A stretch of DNA of 64,000 nucleotides from Adenophora triphylla var. japonica (taxonomy: Eukaryota; Streptophyta; Magnoliopsida; Asterales; Campanulaceae). The notes beneath the pieces were generated by a model. That model worked only from the letters and a program-made list of their open reading frames with translations. It was not told the DNA's origin and did no database searches. Below, one piece after another: positions 11,678 through 22,763 of this stretch (within the stretch, counting starts at the first letter, position 1; each line of letters starts with the position of its first letter). Both the position numbers and the translations under genes were made by a program. The DNA lies in NCBI GenBank assembly GCA_022495995.1, contig JAFEMH010001304.1:248001-312000 (forward strand). Reading direction: 5' to 3'.

Positions 11678-11968
11678 TAATCCCTCCGCCCCGCCCGAAA
11701 TGTCTCAAAATGGCCCATGCACGAGAATTAAGGAAAGTGATGTAGGAAAGAGAAAAAGTGTATAGTGAAATAAATGTTGTGAGTATGAAAAGTGATGTAG
11801 GAAAGAGAAAGTGGAGTAGGGAATAGTTAGTGGATATGTATTGTGAGTATGACAAGTGAGTCCCACAAATAAAAAGCAATAAAGAACTTTCCTTTTTTGG
11901 GTTAGGACATTTTAAATGGGACACCCAAAACGAAAAGTTGGGACACTTCGGGCGGGACGGAGGAAGTA
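11678..11968. mobile_element. Stowaway-type MITE 2
   Basis: A second copy of the same family lies just after the first. It starts AATCCCTCCGCCCCGCC and ends GGCGGGACGGAGGAAGTA, with the same internal layout (ATGTCTCAAAATG near the left, AAAAGTTGGGACA near the right). Two copies side by side suggest preferred insertion next to an earlier copy. Confidence 0.9.
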
Positions 11969-12290
11969 GTATTTTACATAATAAATATTTTACTTTGATA
12001 TTGATAATCCTTTTATTTATTTAGAGAGAGGATGGTAAATTAAATAATTAATAAAAGTTAAAATGAAAATGACCAAAATAACCCTCACATGACATGAACA
12101 TGGTCAATTTTCGTTAAGTTTCTAACGTTGTTTAGTGATAGGGTGCAAACTGTGACTCGTGGCTAATTGAGGTGTTACCTTGTGATGGTGTAAAGTGGGA
12201 ATGGGTGTATATACTTTTTGGAGATAAACATATTTTGGCCTTGAGTTACATATGAAGAACCTGAAATCGGAACTTGATGTGATTGGGAAA
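11969..12290. other. Intergenic, nothing recognised
   Basis: AT-rich at first, then mixed sequence with a 76-codon minus-strand open frame that has no recognisable motif. I see no gene. Confidence 0.5.
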
Positions 12291-12783
12291 TATGGATTTG
12301 GGCTTGAACAGTAGGTTAGGCCCAATGTGGCGAAATGGGCCAAGTGGGTCAAATATGTATAACGTGGGTATTATAAGTAAGCCCATATAGGTGAAGCGAC
12401 ATTCGAAGTAGGCGACAAGAATAGTAGCGAAATGAGTATATCGAAGCGTGAGAATAAGCAGTAAGCGAGAAGTACCCGTTGGCAGTTAGCGAATGTTTTG
12501 AAAGGATTAATAGGCGACAAGTATAGTGCGAGTAGAGGATGGGATCGGCGACAATATGAGTATTGTTCCCTTCCTAGGGGTTGTCGCTGGGCGACAAGTA
12601 TGAGTGGTAAGTTTAAGTGATTGATATGCTGCCACGTATGTACCCCATTACAACCGTCAAAATAGTATGATGTGACAAGGTGAACAGTATTTTTTCACTA
12701 ACTTTGGGGTGGTTGGCACTTGGCTTGGATGATTGACACGTGTCTGTCATGTGCAAGGCACATGCTGCATGGGAGTATATATG
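12291..12783 (+). repeat. Family B LTR-like repeat, copy 1, left half
   Basis: From TGGATTTGGGC this matches the second copy at 22360-22763, including AGGCCCAA, GATGAAATGGGCC-like words, GGCGACAA words, CACTAACTTTGGGGTGGTTG and CATGTGCAAGGCACATG. The repeat begins TGG and ends GTAGCATCA in both copies, as LTRs do. The middle of this copy is interrupted by the block at 12784-16950. No internal coding domain or target duplication was found, so solo LTR is the best guess. Confidence 0.65.
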
Positions 12784-12984
12784 TGATAACCCGAAAATTT
12801 AAATTCTTTTTATTTATTAATTAAATATGTTATTTAATTAGTTAAGTTATTAAATATTGTATTACCTCTCCTAGATGGACTAGGATAGGTGGGCTAAGTA
12901 AACAAGCTTGGGCTATTTAAATTAAGTGGACTCCTTAATCTAGTGGGCCTAAGTAATCTAATTAACCTAGGATTACTAAAACCT

Positions 12985-12985
12985 A

Positions 12986-13029
<44 letters not shown>
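12985..13029. repeat. (TA)n array, left of a MITE
   Basis: A pure AT/TA dinucleotide run abuts the left terminus of the TIR element at 13030. With the array on the other side it probably formed one TA-rich target. Confidence 0.9.
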
Positions 13030-13033
<4 letters not shown>

Positions 13034-13360
13034 TTTGTTAGGATACCCCCTTCAAGAGTATCTTAACAAGTGGCCCATTATTTTTTGACAAAAATATTCC
13101 TCGTTTCTCAAAGCAACCATATATATGATGGGGGTAAAATTGTAATCATCAAAGAGATATATATATATATACTAACTCTCTTATTTAATACTAACTCTCT
13201 CTCTCTCTTATTTAATGCTAACTCTCTCTCTCTCTTTGATGATTACAATTTTGCCCCGATCATACATACGGTTGCTTTGAGGAACGAGGGACATTTTTGT
13301 CCTAAAAATAATGGGCCACTTGTTAGGATACTCCTATGGTGGGTATCCTAACAAAAACCC
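13030..13360. mobile_element. MITE with near full-length inverted repeats (GGGTTTTGTTAGGATACC)
   Basis: The left arm runs from GGGTTTTGTTAGGATACCCC through AAGTGGCCCATTATTTT, AAAGCAACCATATATATGA and AATTGTAATCATCAAAGAG. The right arm is its reverse complement with few changes. Only about 60 bp of CT-rich spacer (TAACTCTCTCTC) separates the arms, so the whole element can fold back. It sits between TA arrays, so the target duplication cannot be read. The 5' GGG terminus would suit a Mutator-type MITE, but the superfamily is uncertain. Confidence 0.85.
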
Positions 13361-13372
13361 ATATATATATAA

Positions 13373-13496
<124 letters not shown>

Positions 13497-13650
13497 AGTC
13501 AGCTATTCAAATGAGAACCAAATTTATATGAGAACCATGAGAACTAAATCCAACCATTGGATTAAAAACACAACAAATGCTCCAGATTAAAAAAAAAAAA
13601 AAGATAGAGGGGGTGGCATTTTCGTAATTATTGTGAACTAAATCCCTCTC

Positions 13651-15270
13651 AAATTTCAAAATAAAATATCTCAATATCTATAAGTCGAAAAAAAATTCGA
13701 AAACACTGATTTTTTTGTCTTGACGAGACGATTCAAACTAGATACCTGAAGATAGGATTTTGAAAAAATAAAATTGAACAACGTCCAATTTTTAAAACAC
13801 TAGTTAATTAACTAGTGTACACTAGCTAGTTGAGTAATGTACAATAGTAATGTATATAGTGTACACTAGCTAGTTAACTCGTGCACACTAGCCATATGGC
13901 TTATACTGGACAATACCTTGACTTGATTTTGGCCAAGTCCTTGTGTACACTAGCTAATTAGCTAGTGTACCCACCGAATTGATGTACAGTCGAATTGCAC
14001 GTACCCCAGATACGTCTGCACACATACCCCAAATTCACATAAACAGACAGAGAAAGTAGTTAGCACTTCCAAAACTTTGGGTGGTATGTGGTACGTCTGT
14101 TGTACCAAGTGTCTTTCATAGGAAGAATGGCAGTTTTGATGGAGAATATGCTGCGCCACAATTCATATAATGGCTGTCACCTACTTGGGTTAAGACTCAA
14201 AAGCCCTATAAGAATGTGTAATGATGAAATGGCCAACTTATAATTCATCGTGTTCTAAATTTTGGTATTTTTCAAGAGGCGCACACCAACTGTTTGATAT
14301 ATATTCCCATGGCCAAGTTCTTGTGTACATTAGCTAATTAACTAGTGTACACTAGCTAGTTAAGTAATGTACACTAGCTAATTAAGTAATGTACACTAGC
14401 TAATTAACTAGTGTACACAAAGACTTGTGTACACTAGCTAGTGTACACTAGTTAACTAGCTATCTACTTTCTAAATATTTAGTGAATAATAGTGCTAGCT
14501 GGTATGAAGATGACTTACTGTTGCCTTTGTTCTCTCCAATGACTCTGTACTGGCCCCACGTTTCTTTAGCTTATTCAGTGAAGCAATCTTTTTCTGGTAT
14601 TCAAATTTCATTTGTTCACCGGCCTGTGGAGTATCAAATGCATGCATCAGGGTTTACCAAATAATAATCAAAGCTAGGTTAATTTCTTGCGTAAATGATT
14701 GTATGCAAAAAATGATAGTTGGTCATGGCATAAAGCCTCTGCTTGGTGCCAGATTTTAAAGTTAGAATGTACATCTAAGAAATTTGTAAATCTAAGAAAT
14801 TCAACGTCAGGTGTGTAGCAAGGCTACAGAGATCTTTATAATTCATACATTTTTAGACAGCTATAGGCATCTAAAGGACTGATCGAAGAGAAAGGTTTCA
14901 TGTTGACGTCAGTGTTTTAGTAAGATAACGAAGTAATGAAATTCATTTTTACACTAGCTAGTGTACACTAGTTAATTAGTTAGTGTACACGAGTTAACTA
15001 GCTAGTGTACACTATATACTTAGCCATGGCTGATGAACATTGAAATTAAAATTGGGTACACTAGCTAAGTTGCTAGTGTACATTACTTAACTATCTAGTG
15101 TACACTAGTTAATTAGCTTGTGTTTTAAAAATTAGATGTTGTTCAATATTATTTTTTCAAAATCCTATCTTCAGGGATCTAGTTTGAATCGTCTCGTCAA
15201 GACAAAAAAATCAGTGTTTTCGAAATTTTTTTTCAACTTATAGATATTGAGATATTTTATTTTGAAATTT
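13651..15270. mobile_element. Foldback-like element with about 150-bp TIRs and GTGTACAC palindromes
   Basis: The left arm 13651-13801 (AAATTTCAAAATAAAATATC ... CAATTTTTAAAACAC) is inverted and nearly repeated at 15120-15270. Inside the arms are clusters of the self-complementary word family ACTAGTGTACACTAGCTAGT at 13802-13900, 13940-13972, 14323-14470 and 14950-15117. The middle carries unique sequence with a 60-codon open frame at 14482-14664 that I do not recognise. Long inverted arms plus internal palindromic repeats resemble Foldback-type elements. No transposase is present. The outer flank at 13500-13650 may belong to the left end. Confidence 0.65.
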
Positions 15271-15420
15271 GAAATCAAGTATGTTAATTGTTTTCAATAT
15301 GAGTATAATCCTAGATCTAATATTGAGTAATATTGATGGGTCTTAGCATGTTAAAATCTAAGCAATAATTTAGGGTTTTGCATGCTAGAGGGTTAAAGGA
15401 GAATAATTAGGGTTAATATG

Positions 15421-15720
15421 TGTTCAGTGTGTGTCGTGTGTATGTTTTTGGGGTGTACAGTGTGTGTGCGTGAGTTTCTGTGTGTGTGTGTGTGTATGTG
15501 TCTCCGTGTGTGTGTGTGTGTGCAGTGTGTGTTTTGTGGGCTGTGGTGTGTGTGCGTCTGCTGTAATGTGTGAGTGTGTTGATATATGTGTCTGTGTGGG
15601 TTATTGTTAGGGTTTGGTGTGTGTAGAGTGTGTTTTGTGTGAGTGTTAATTGCTGTGAATAGTGGTTTTATGTGCTGTGAATAGTGCTATGTGTGTGCTG
15701 TGAATAGTACACTTAGAGTG
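15421..15720. repeat. TG-rich microsatellite and CTGTGAATAGT repeats
   Basis: Imperfect GTGTGTGT runs dominate 15421-15640. Three spaced copies of TGCTGTGAATAGT follow (about 15648-15710). No coding potential. Confidence 0.8.
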
Positions 15721-16260
15721 AGAAAAATTCACAAAAAGGAATTGAATAAGGTTTGTAAGCCTAGAAATCCTAAGGGTAATTTGGGAAATCAAAAAGGGGA
15801 CACTAGTTAACCTTAAAAGGAGTTAAAAGAAGAATAACTCATAGGTTAACAAGATGGTTTAGAATGGGTAATTAAAGTAAATAGGAATTACTTTTACCCT
15901 AAGAAGTATTTAATTGCATGATTGTAGATTTGTGCAAGGATCTGTTGCAAGGAAACGCAAGCGATAAAGGTAAGGGATTACGTTCCTTAAGTATTTGAAT
16001 GTATCTTTCCTTCGTGATAGGATTCCCTATTTGATGTTTTGTATACTATCAAGTGGCCGGTAGTTGTTCATTTGTATTCCTTTGATATGAGCGTTCTTTG
16101 GAATATCCTACCATTGATATTGTGATTGTTCAATGTGTATCCGTGATGATTGGATTTTGATTAATGTGTTCTCGTACCTTGAACACTATATATGATATTA
16201 CTATGTCCATTTGATGAGGACTTTGAATGAATTGGTCTAAACAGATTGAAATGACCTTAA

Positions 16261-16430
16261 TTTATGATATATCAGAATAAGGGAGCGCCCCAGATAAAAG
16301 GCGTAGATTCTCTTATTCAGAATAAGGGGGCGCCCTAGACTAAAGGCGTAGATCTTCTTATTCAACGATCACCGAATATGTGTATCGGAGTCACCCTAGA
16401 TTAAAGGTGCACAATTACTTGAAATTGATG
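16261..16430. repeat. Short imperfect tandem repeat, three units of about 55-60 bp
   Basis: The unit holds a run like GGAGCGCCCCAGATAAAAGG, followed by CGTAGAT and TTCTTATTCA. Two units are clear and a third is diverged (GGAGTCACCCTAGATTAAAG). It lies in the LTR-like block and has no visible coding role. Confidence 0.65.
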
Positions 16431-16950
16431 GACTATGCGTATACAGTCTCCATTTTGATTATTCTTGTGAAAGTGCCACTACTTGCTAATTGAAAAGTAT
16501 CTTTCATCGTTGTTCTCCGTATCTGAACCGCTTATTGTACAAGTTATGCTTTCATTGAATATTCATTGAACTCCGTTTGTTCCGGTCATCTCTTCCTAGA
16601 AACCGAAGAGATCCTGTATGAACTTACTGAGCATTGTTCGCTCACCCTTTCATATTCTTTCCCCTCCCAGATAATAAATGATTGGAGTGGATTGGCTGCA
16701 TGTTTGGTGGCTTAGCGGCTATTGGAGTTCGAGTTGTTATTTTTAGGAAATTAAGTATTTATGTTGAGCTAGTGGATTGTACTAGCCGTTGAGATTTTTA
16801 CCGTTATCCACATTTAAGTTATTTCGAATTGTGGTTAGTATTTGAATTATGGTTTTAGTAGCCGTTGGAGGTTATTTTATTATCAATTAAGCATTATTAT
16901 TATTTATGGAATTTGGGGTCATTATAATATAAGCCTTGGAGAAACCATTA

Positions 16951-17190
16951 TTTGTAAGTCTCTCACACTCTCTCACACTCTCTCTCCCTCTCTAAGTTTC
17001 CATTGTTACCCTCCTTGTTACCAGTCACTTATTCTCACGCCAGAGGGATTTTGTCGGAGCCACCCTCGGCTTAGTTCACGTTCTTGCTTGTGTGTAGGTA
17101 ACTTGTTCGACAATTCAGAGGAGTCTAGCCAAAGTATCCATTGTTTCGGTTCCGCTCCAGTTCTAGTGCAACCCGTTTAACCGGTGTAGC
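16951..17190 (+). repeat. Family B LTR-like repeat, copy 1, right half
   Basis: CTCTCTCTC-rich sequence, TACTCTCACGCC-GAGGG, CGGCTTAGTT and the terminal GTAGCATCA align with 44045-44352. The order (CT-rich leader, then an ACGCCGGAGG box near the 3' end) is what the R-U5 part of plant gypsy LTRs looks like. The plus-strand open frame at 16842-17180 runs through this and is not a gene. Confidence 0.65.
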
Positions 17191-17638
17191 ATCAGAACTG
17201 CTTCTTAATTTTTCATAGCAACGCTCCAATGAAGGGCTGATATCACCTTTTGGATCAACGGCTGGTTGTATTATTTTGATTTGAAATAAATTTCTCATAT
17301 ACAAAATTAATTAAAAGAACAGTTGAAGTAAAAGCTTAAACAAATGTGTTGTAGGTTGATTGTAAACCCTCGCATGGACTATTAAGTTTATAAAATGATA
17401 AACTATTTCATCCCTTGTTTGAATACTTGAAAGAAAATTATAAGTAGTTTCCAGACTAAGATGACAAAATATTTGCATAGTTGTTAAGAGTAGTTTCCTT
17501 ATCTTTTCTTCTAGTCAATTAATTAGGCATCACAATCAGTACCCGTATGCCAACCATAAGCCTTCCAACTTGCAACAAATAACAAATAATGGATTTTACT
17601 CCAAATATCTTGTATTCTTATATTTATTGTACTAAATA
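17191..17638. other. Intergenic, nothing recognised
   Basis: AT-rich unique-looking sequence without open frames of note or repeat ends that I can identify. Confidence 0.5.
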
Positions 17639-17911
17639 GTACTTATTTCATCTCAAAAATATTAATCCGTCCATCTCAGTTTAACGTTCTTACTCTCCTT
17701 TTTAATTTATCTTAGATTAAAGTTTTTAGTTTACTTTATTTCTAAAATGGATAATGGGGTTCACTTGCTACACTCACAACAACAACCCACTTATTATTCC
17801 CTACCAATTTTATCTCTTTTATTTTATTTTTCATATTTACAACATTCAATTTTTTTTAATACTCGTGTAAAGTCAAACTATAAACATTAAAATGAGGCAG
17901 AGGGGAGTATA
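17639..17911. mobile_element. Degenerate Stowaway-like MITE
   Basis: The left end (GTACTTATTTCATCTC) and right end (GAGGCAGAGGGGAGTA) are decayed versions of the CTCCCTCCGTCTC/GAGACGGAGGGAGTA termini. The inside has the usual TTTATCTC and TTACAACATTC words. It is older than the other Stowaway copies here. Confidence 0.6.
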
Positions 17912-17989
17912 TTTTAATACCCGAATATGTTATCGTAAAATCCTGAGAACAGCCTTCATATAAGGAAGCCTAGGAGTATGAGTACAAAT

Positions 17990-19156
17990 TGACTCAGAAT
18001 CTGAACTGAGTAGGCTAGATCAGGTCTAGTAATGGTTAAGTAAAGAAGTTTCCCAACTAAAACCCTATATAATGAAGGATCAGGAAGAAAATCACCATGA
18101 GTGGCTGATAATTTATGATTAGGATCAAAGGAATAGTCAGGGGTTTTGAATTAGTGAGGCCTGCTAACTCCAGCAGGTCTAGAGAATACTTCCTCTAACA
18201 CAAATGAAAACCAGCAGTAGACCTCATAATCTCAATACCAAGATAATACTTTATAGGATCCAAATTCTTGATGCTAAACTTGTGATCCAAATAGGACTTG
18301 AGAGAGGCAATATTGGAGGAGTCATTCCCAGCAACAACAATATCATCTACATAGACAAGAATTGCAGTGAACTTAGGGCCTTGAGTAAAAGTGAATAAAG
18401 AATAATCTGCATATGACTGGACATAACCCTTCTCAAGCAATGCCTCAGTGAGTTTAGCAAACCATTGAGTTTAGCAAACCATTGTCTACTAGCTTGCTTA
18501 AGACCATAAAGAGATTTTGTGAGCTTGCAGACCATGTTAGGCTTGAGAGGTTTAGGATAACCTTTGGGTATTTCCATGTAGACTTCCTCTGGTAAGTCAC
18601 CATGCAGAAATGCATTATTGACATCTAGTTGATGTACTTCCCACTGTTTCACTGCAGCAATGGCTAAAAGACTTCTAATAATCACCATCTTGGCAACAGG
18701 AGCAAAAGTCTCTTGGTAATCAATACCCTCAGTTTGGGTAAAACCCTTTGCAACCAGCCTTGCCTTGAACCTCTCAATACTCCCATCGGCAAGATATTTT
18801 ACTTTATACACCCATTTACAACCAACAGGCTTCTTTCCAAGAGGCAAAGGAACAATCCGCCAAGTATGATTACTTTCCAAGGCATCTATTTCCTTATTCA
18901 TGGCTTCAATCCACCTGTTATCCTTAATAGCATGTGCATATGAATTTGGTTCTGGAATCTGACCAACAGCATTTATGAAAGACATATGATGGGAAGGAAT
19001 ATGATCATAAGACATGAATTTGGAAATGTCATATTTGGAAGATACTGAGGAAGATAGACTAAAATCCTTAAATTTTGAAGGTAGAGTTTTCACTCTAGAA
19101 GGGGTCCTGAGAACAGGTTGAGGTGGTAACACAACAAGATTTTGAGGTGGTAACAC
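17990..19156 (-). pseudogene. Copia reverse transcriptase, broken
   Basis: The reading starts with [18 protein letters not shown], then [15 protein letters not shown], the [15 protein letters not shown] block and [18 protein letters not shown]. The YVDD active site lies further on ([15 protein letters not shown], near 18330). Between them a 17-bp tandem duplication (unit TGAGTTTAGCAAACCAT, 18449-18482) shifts the frame. After 18195 only scattered similarity remains ([15 protein letters not shown]), with stops. The enzyme would copy the element RNA into DNA; this copy cannot. Confidence 0.85.
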
Positions 19157-19427
19157 ATCTGGAGTTTGTGGGGGGTAACAGAACAGGATTTTGTGGTGAA
19201 GGAACAGAGGGTGTATTAGAAGAATCAGAAACTATAGAAGAAGAAGGAATAGTGACAGAGGATGATTCAGAGAAAGATGAATCACTAGGAATATGTTCAC
19301 TTTCTGCCCATGGTAGAGGCAAAATAGAATTAGGATGTGGATTGGTAGTATGAAGACTCAGAAAAGGAAAAAAATTCTCATGAAAAGTGACATGTCTGCT
19401 AATAAAAATTGTCTTGGATTCCAAATT

Positions 19428-20321
19428 TTACAGCTTATAACCCTTTTGATTGGTGGGATAGCCAAGAAAAATGCTTTTAATAGCTCTTGGTGAAAATTTG
19501 TCAGGAGTATGAATTGAGCCAAAGCACAAATAACCAAAAGATCTCAAATGATCATAAGAAGGTTTGGATTTATAAAGGAGGAAATGAGGGGTATTGAAGT
19601 CAATGGCACTACTGGGAATAAGATTTATGAGATAAGTAGCAGTTAATAAAGAATGTCCCCAAAAATGAATAGGAAGACCAAATTGGAATTTCAAAGCTCT
19701 AGACACATCAAGAAGGTGTTGATGTTTTCTTTCTACAACCCCATTTTGTTGGGGTGTTCCTGGGCATGAAGTCTGATGAACAATGCCTAGATTGCTTAAG
19801 AAAGGAATGACCTCATGATTGACAAATTCAGTGCCATTATCAGATCTGAACATTTTGATGCTAGTTTTGAACTGATTTTGAACATATGAATGGAATTGTT
19901 TAAGAATAGCAAAGACATGTTGTTTGGTGACAAGAAGGAAAGTCCAAACAGCCTTAGAATGATCATCCACAATGGTTAAGAAATATTTGCAACCATTTAA
20001 AGTAGATACTCTATAAGGACCCCAAAGATCACAGTGTATAAGATCAAAACAATTTTTAGTTCTAGAATTGCTAATAGGAAACGAAAGCATATATTGTTTG
20101 GCTAATGGACAATTAGTACATTTGGAAATAGAAAGAACATCATCATTACATTTGCTATTGAATTTACAAGAAATATTCTCAAGCTTCTGTAATGTGCTCA
20201 AAGATGTGTGTCCAAGCCTTTGATGCCAAAGGGAAGCTGATGGAACATTTGAAGCAGAATTGACTAAAGAAGAAGAAGGAGAATGATCATTGATGTGAAG
20301 AATGTAGAGATTCTTATGCAT
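19428..20321 (-). pseudogene. Copia integrase with GAG-pre-integrase domain
   Basis: An open frame of about 297 codons carries the HHCC zinc-binding region (WHQRLGHTS ... CTNCPLAKQ). The DDE core follows: HCDLWGP (first Asp), FRSDNGTEF (second Asp) and QQNGVVERKH (Glu). The C-terminal block contains SIFLGYPTNQKGYKL. All catalytic residues are present, but the link to the reverse transcriptase is broken between 19157 and 19427, where the frame changes. Integrase inserts the cDNA into the chromosome. Confidence 0.88.
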
Positions 20322-20575
20322 ATTCCCAGTTGCAAGGACCTATTGTATTTGATCCTGGAATGTGCATTGTGTTTTAGTGAAACTCATAATACAAGACAAT
20401 TGAGAAATCAATTTTGATATTGAAATCAGGTTGAAATGAAAACTGGGAATTAGGAATACATCATGAAGAGTAATGTGTTGGTTAATAACAACTGAACCAA
20501 CTTGAGTGACATTAACATGAGTACCATTGGGTAAAGAAATAGAAATATGAGATTACACATTTTTGAGATTATGCA

Positions 20576-21902
20576 TTAGATGGATAGAAGTGCATATGTG
20601 GTCAGTGGCTCCAGAATCCAAAATCCATGCAATGCGCTATTATGTATGGAAGCAATGACAGGGGAAGAAGTAAAAGATATACCTGCCATGTGATTCTGTA
20701 TATTAGTCACTTGACCAGCAAAATGATCCTCAGGAGAATCATATAATTTTTGTTGTTGTTGTTGCTGCATCATACTCATCATGCTCATCATCTTATTCAT
20801 TTGGTTTTGAAGTTGCTCCAGATTCATTGTCTTTTCACCCTTGGACTCACTCTGTGCCACATTCATTACTTTGGAACCTTCCTGAGATTTGGAGTTGGGA
20901 ACATGAGAAGATTTAGTCTTGAACTGCTTAGGTTTCCCATGAGCTGGATGTCCAATTGGATATCCAACCCGCTTATAGAAATCTGACTTTGAATGGCCCT
21001 CAATCTTGCAGTATTCACAGAATATACCTTTCTTATATGGAGTTCTGATATAAGAAGGTTTTCCCTGAACTGCTGCAATAGTTCCTTGTGATTCATGCCC
21101 TTGACTATTTGTTGAGACAGTATTAGCAATCATAGCATTTGAACCATTAAGTCCTTGAATGTAACCTTGTCTCTGTGATTCATCCTTTTTACCATAGCAA
21201 AATCTTGATCAAGAGTAGGAAGAGTTTTCTTCTGCAATATTTGACCCCTAACTCCAACATAGCTCTCATGTAGTCCCATCAAAAATTGCATTAATTTCTT
21301 TCTCTGTTCTCTCTCTGTGTCTGACTACTAACACCTCATGTGCAAGGACATTTGCAGACTGTCACAGTGTCTATGGATGCTACTTCATCCCACAGACCTT
21401 TAAGTTTGTGAAAATTTATCTCTACAGATGAATTGCCTTGTTCAAGGTTATGTAAATCCTTCTCCAGTTGAAACAGTTTGTGACCATTTATTGCAGAAAA
21501 TCTGTCATGTAACTGGTTCCATACATCCCTAGCAGTGTTTACATAACTCAAACTATTACCAATTTCATCAGTTACCACATTCAGAATCCAAGATATAATC
21601 ATATCATTGGTCCTATTCCACAATGGAAGCAAATTGGATGTATTATCTGGCATTGGATATGATCCATCAATAATTGCCATCTTATTCTTAGCAGATAAAG
21701 CAATCTTCATAGATCTACTCCAAGTGCTATAGTTCTCAGATCCAATAAGCTTCTTAGAAATCAACACTAAGCCAGGGCAATCATTGTTATGTATGAAGAG
21801 TGGATGCATATTTGACTCAATAGACAAGCCATTAGCAGGATCTATGTTACTATTACCAGATCCACGATTTGTATTTGTGTTCGTAGTCGATTCAGTAGAC
21901 AT
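20576..21902 (-). pseudogene. Copia gag with defective zinc knuckle, and start of protease
   Basis: The ATG at 21902 opens a 188-codon frame with the copia gag N-terminal domain (LISKKLIGSENYSTWSRSM, then WILNVVTDEIGNSL and VWNQLHDRFS). After a frame break near 21330 the reading resumes at 21133 with the zinc knuckle CEYCKIEGHSKSD. The fourth ligand, normally Cys before YK, is Phe here. A Gln-rich stretch (MMQQQQQQK) follows. The protease catalytic region is not clearly readable. Confidence 0.82.
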
Positions 21903-22215
21903 GATAGAGATTCAATCGAAGAAATGAATTCAAATGACCGAAAAACAACAGAAATCAAAATCGAGCTATTACTTCAACAAATCAAAGTAATAGAGAGAAA
22001 ACTTTGAATCAGAAGAGATTAAAAAACAAGCGATGATGATAACAACAGGAACAAACAAAGATCTGAGCCTAAAATTGAAGAAACTTTCAAAATTAGGTCA
22101 AAAGAGGAATGATTACCGGAATACGATTTGAGATCAGAAGTAGAAGATTGAAGTTTGATGAGCTAAACCCCTTCAATCAATTGAATCGGATGCGAAAACG
22201 TATATCAGGATCTAG

Positions 22216-22227
22216 GCTCTGATACCA
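22216..22227 (-). promoter_or_regulatory. Primer binding site TGGTATCAGAGC of the decayed copia element
   Basis: A perfect initiator tRNA-Met-type primer site on the minus strand, next to the 5' LTR remnant. It fixes the element's orientation. Confidence 0.92.
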
Positions 22228-22359
22228 TCTCATAATTTGAGATGGCATCGGTTGAAGATAAACAACAAGCAATCATTATAGAAAGAGAGAGAATTGAAGA
22301 ACTGATTAATCAAAAGATATTACGAAAACAAAAAAAAATGCTTCACCTACTTATGAAAA

Positions 22360-22763
22360 ATGGATTTGGGCCTGAAACAGTAAATTAGGCCCAACGTGAT
22401 GAAATGGGCCCCATACGTTTAATACAGGTGTAAAAGAGTGGGGCGACATACGTATACCGGCGCATGAGAGTAAAGACAAGCGAGATGTACACCTTGGTTA
22501 TTAGTGGCATATAATGATAGAATCAACAGGCGAGAGTCTGGCCTAAGCGGAGGATAGGATTGGCGGCAATATGAGGATTGCCGTCTCTCCTTTGGTTGTC
22601 GCCTTGGGCGACTTACGTGACTAATGACTTTAAATGATGTTTAGACTGTTACATATAGATTCCACCATAACCGTCAATCTGGAGTGATTTGACAGGGTGA
22701 ACAGTGCTTCTCCACTAACTTTGGGGTGGTTGGCACCTTTTGTTGATGATTGACAAGTGTCCC
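22360..22763 (+). repeat. Family B LTR-like repeat, copy 2, left half
   Basis: It starts TGGATTTGGGCC and runs parallel to 12291-12783. It breaks at GTCCC, which is the left target duplication of the Tat-type element. In copy 1 the same spot is uninterrupted. Confidence 0.7.

Larger units (their letters stand above)
17930..22350 (-). mobile_element. Decayed Ty1/copia retrotransposon, 3' truncated
   Basis: Gag, protease region, integrase and reverse transcriptase follow in copia order on the minus strand. The primer site TGGTATCAGAGC (tRNA-Met initiator type) is at 22216-22227, and about 120 bp of the adjoining 5' LTR is left at 22228-22350 before family B copy 2 begins. RNase H and the 3' LTR are missing; the reading dissolves near 17990. 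Frameshifts and stops in every domain make it inactive. Confidence 0.85.

Noticed and set aside
14482..14664. 60-codon open frame as a gene
   Set aside because: No recognisable motif or splice context. It may be a captured fragment but cannot be supported as a gene.
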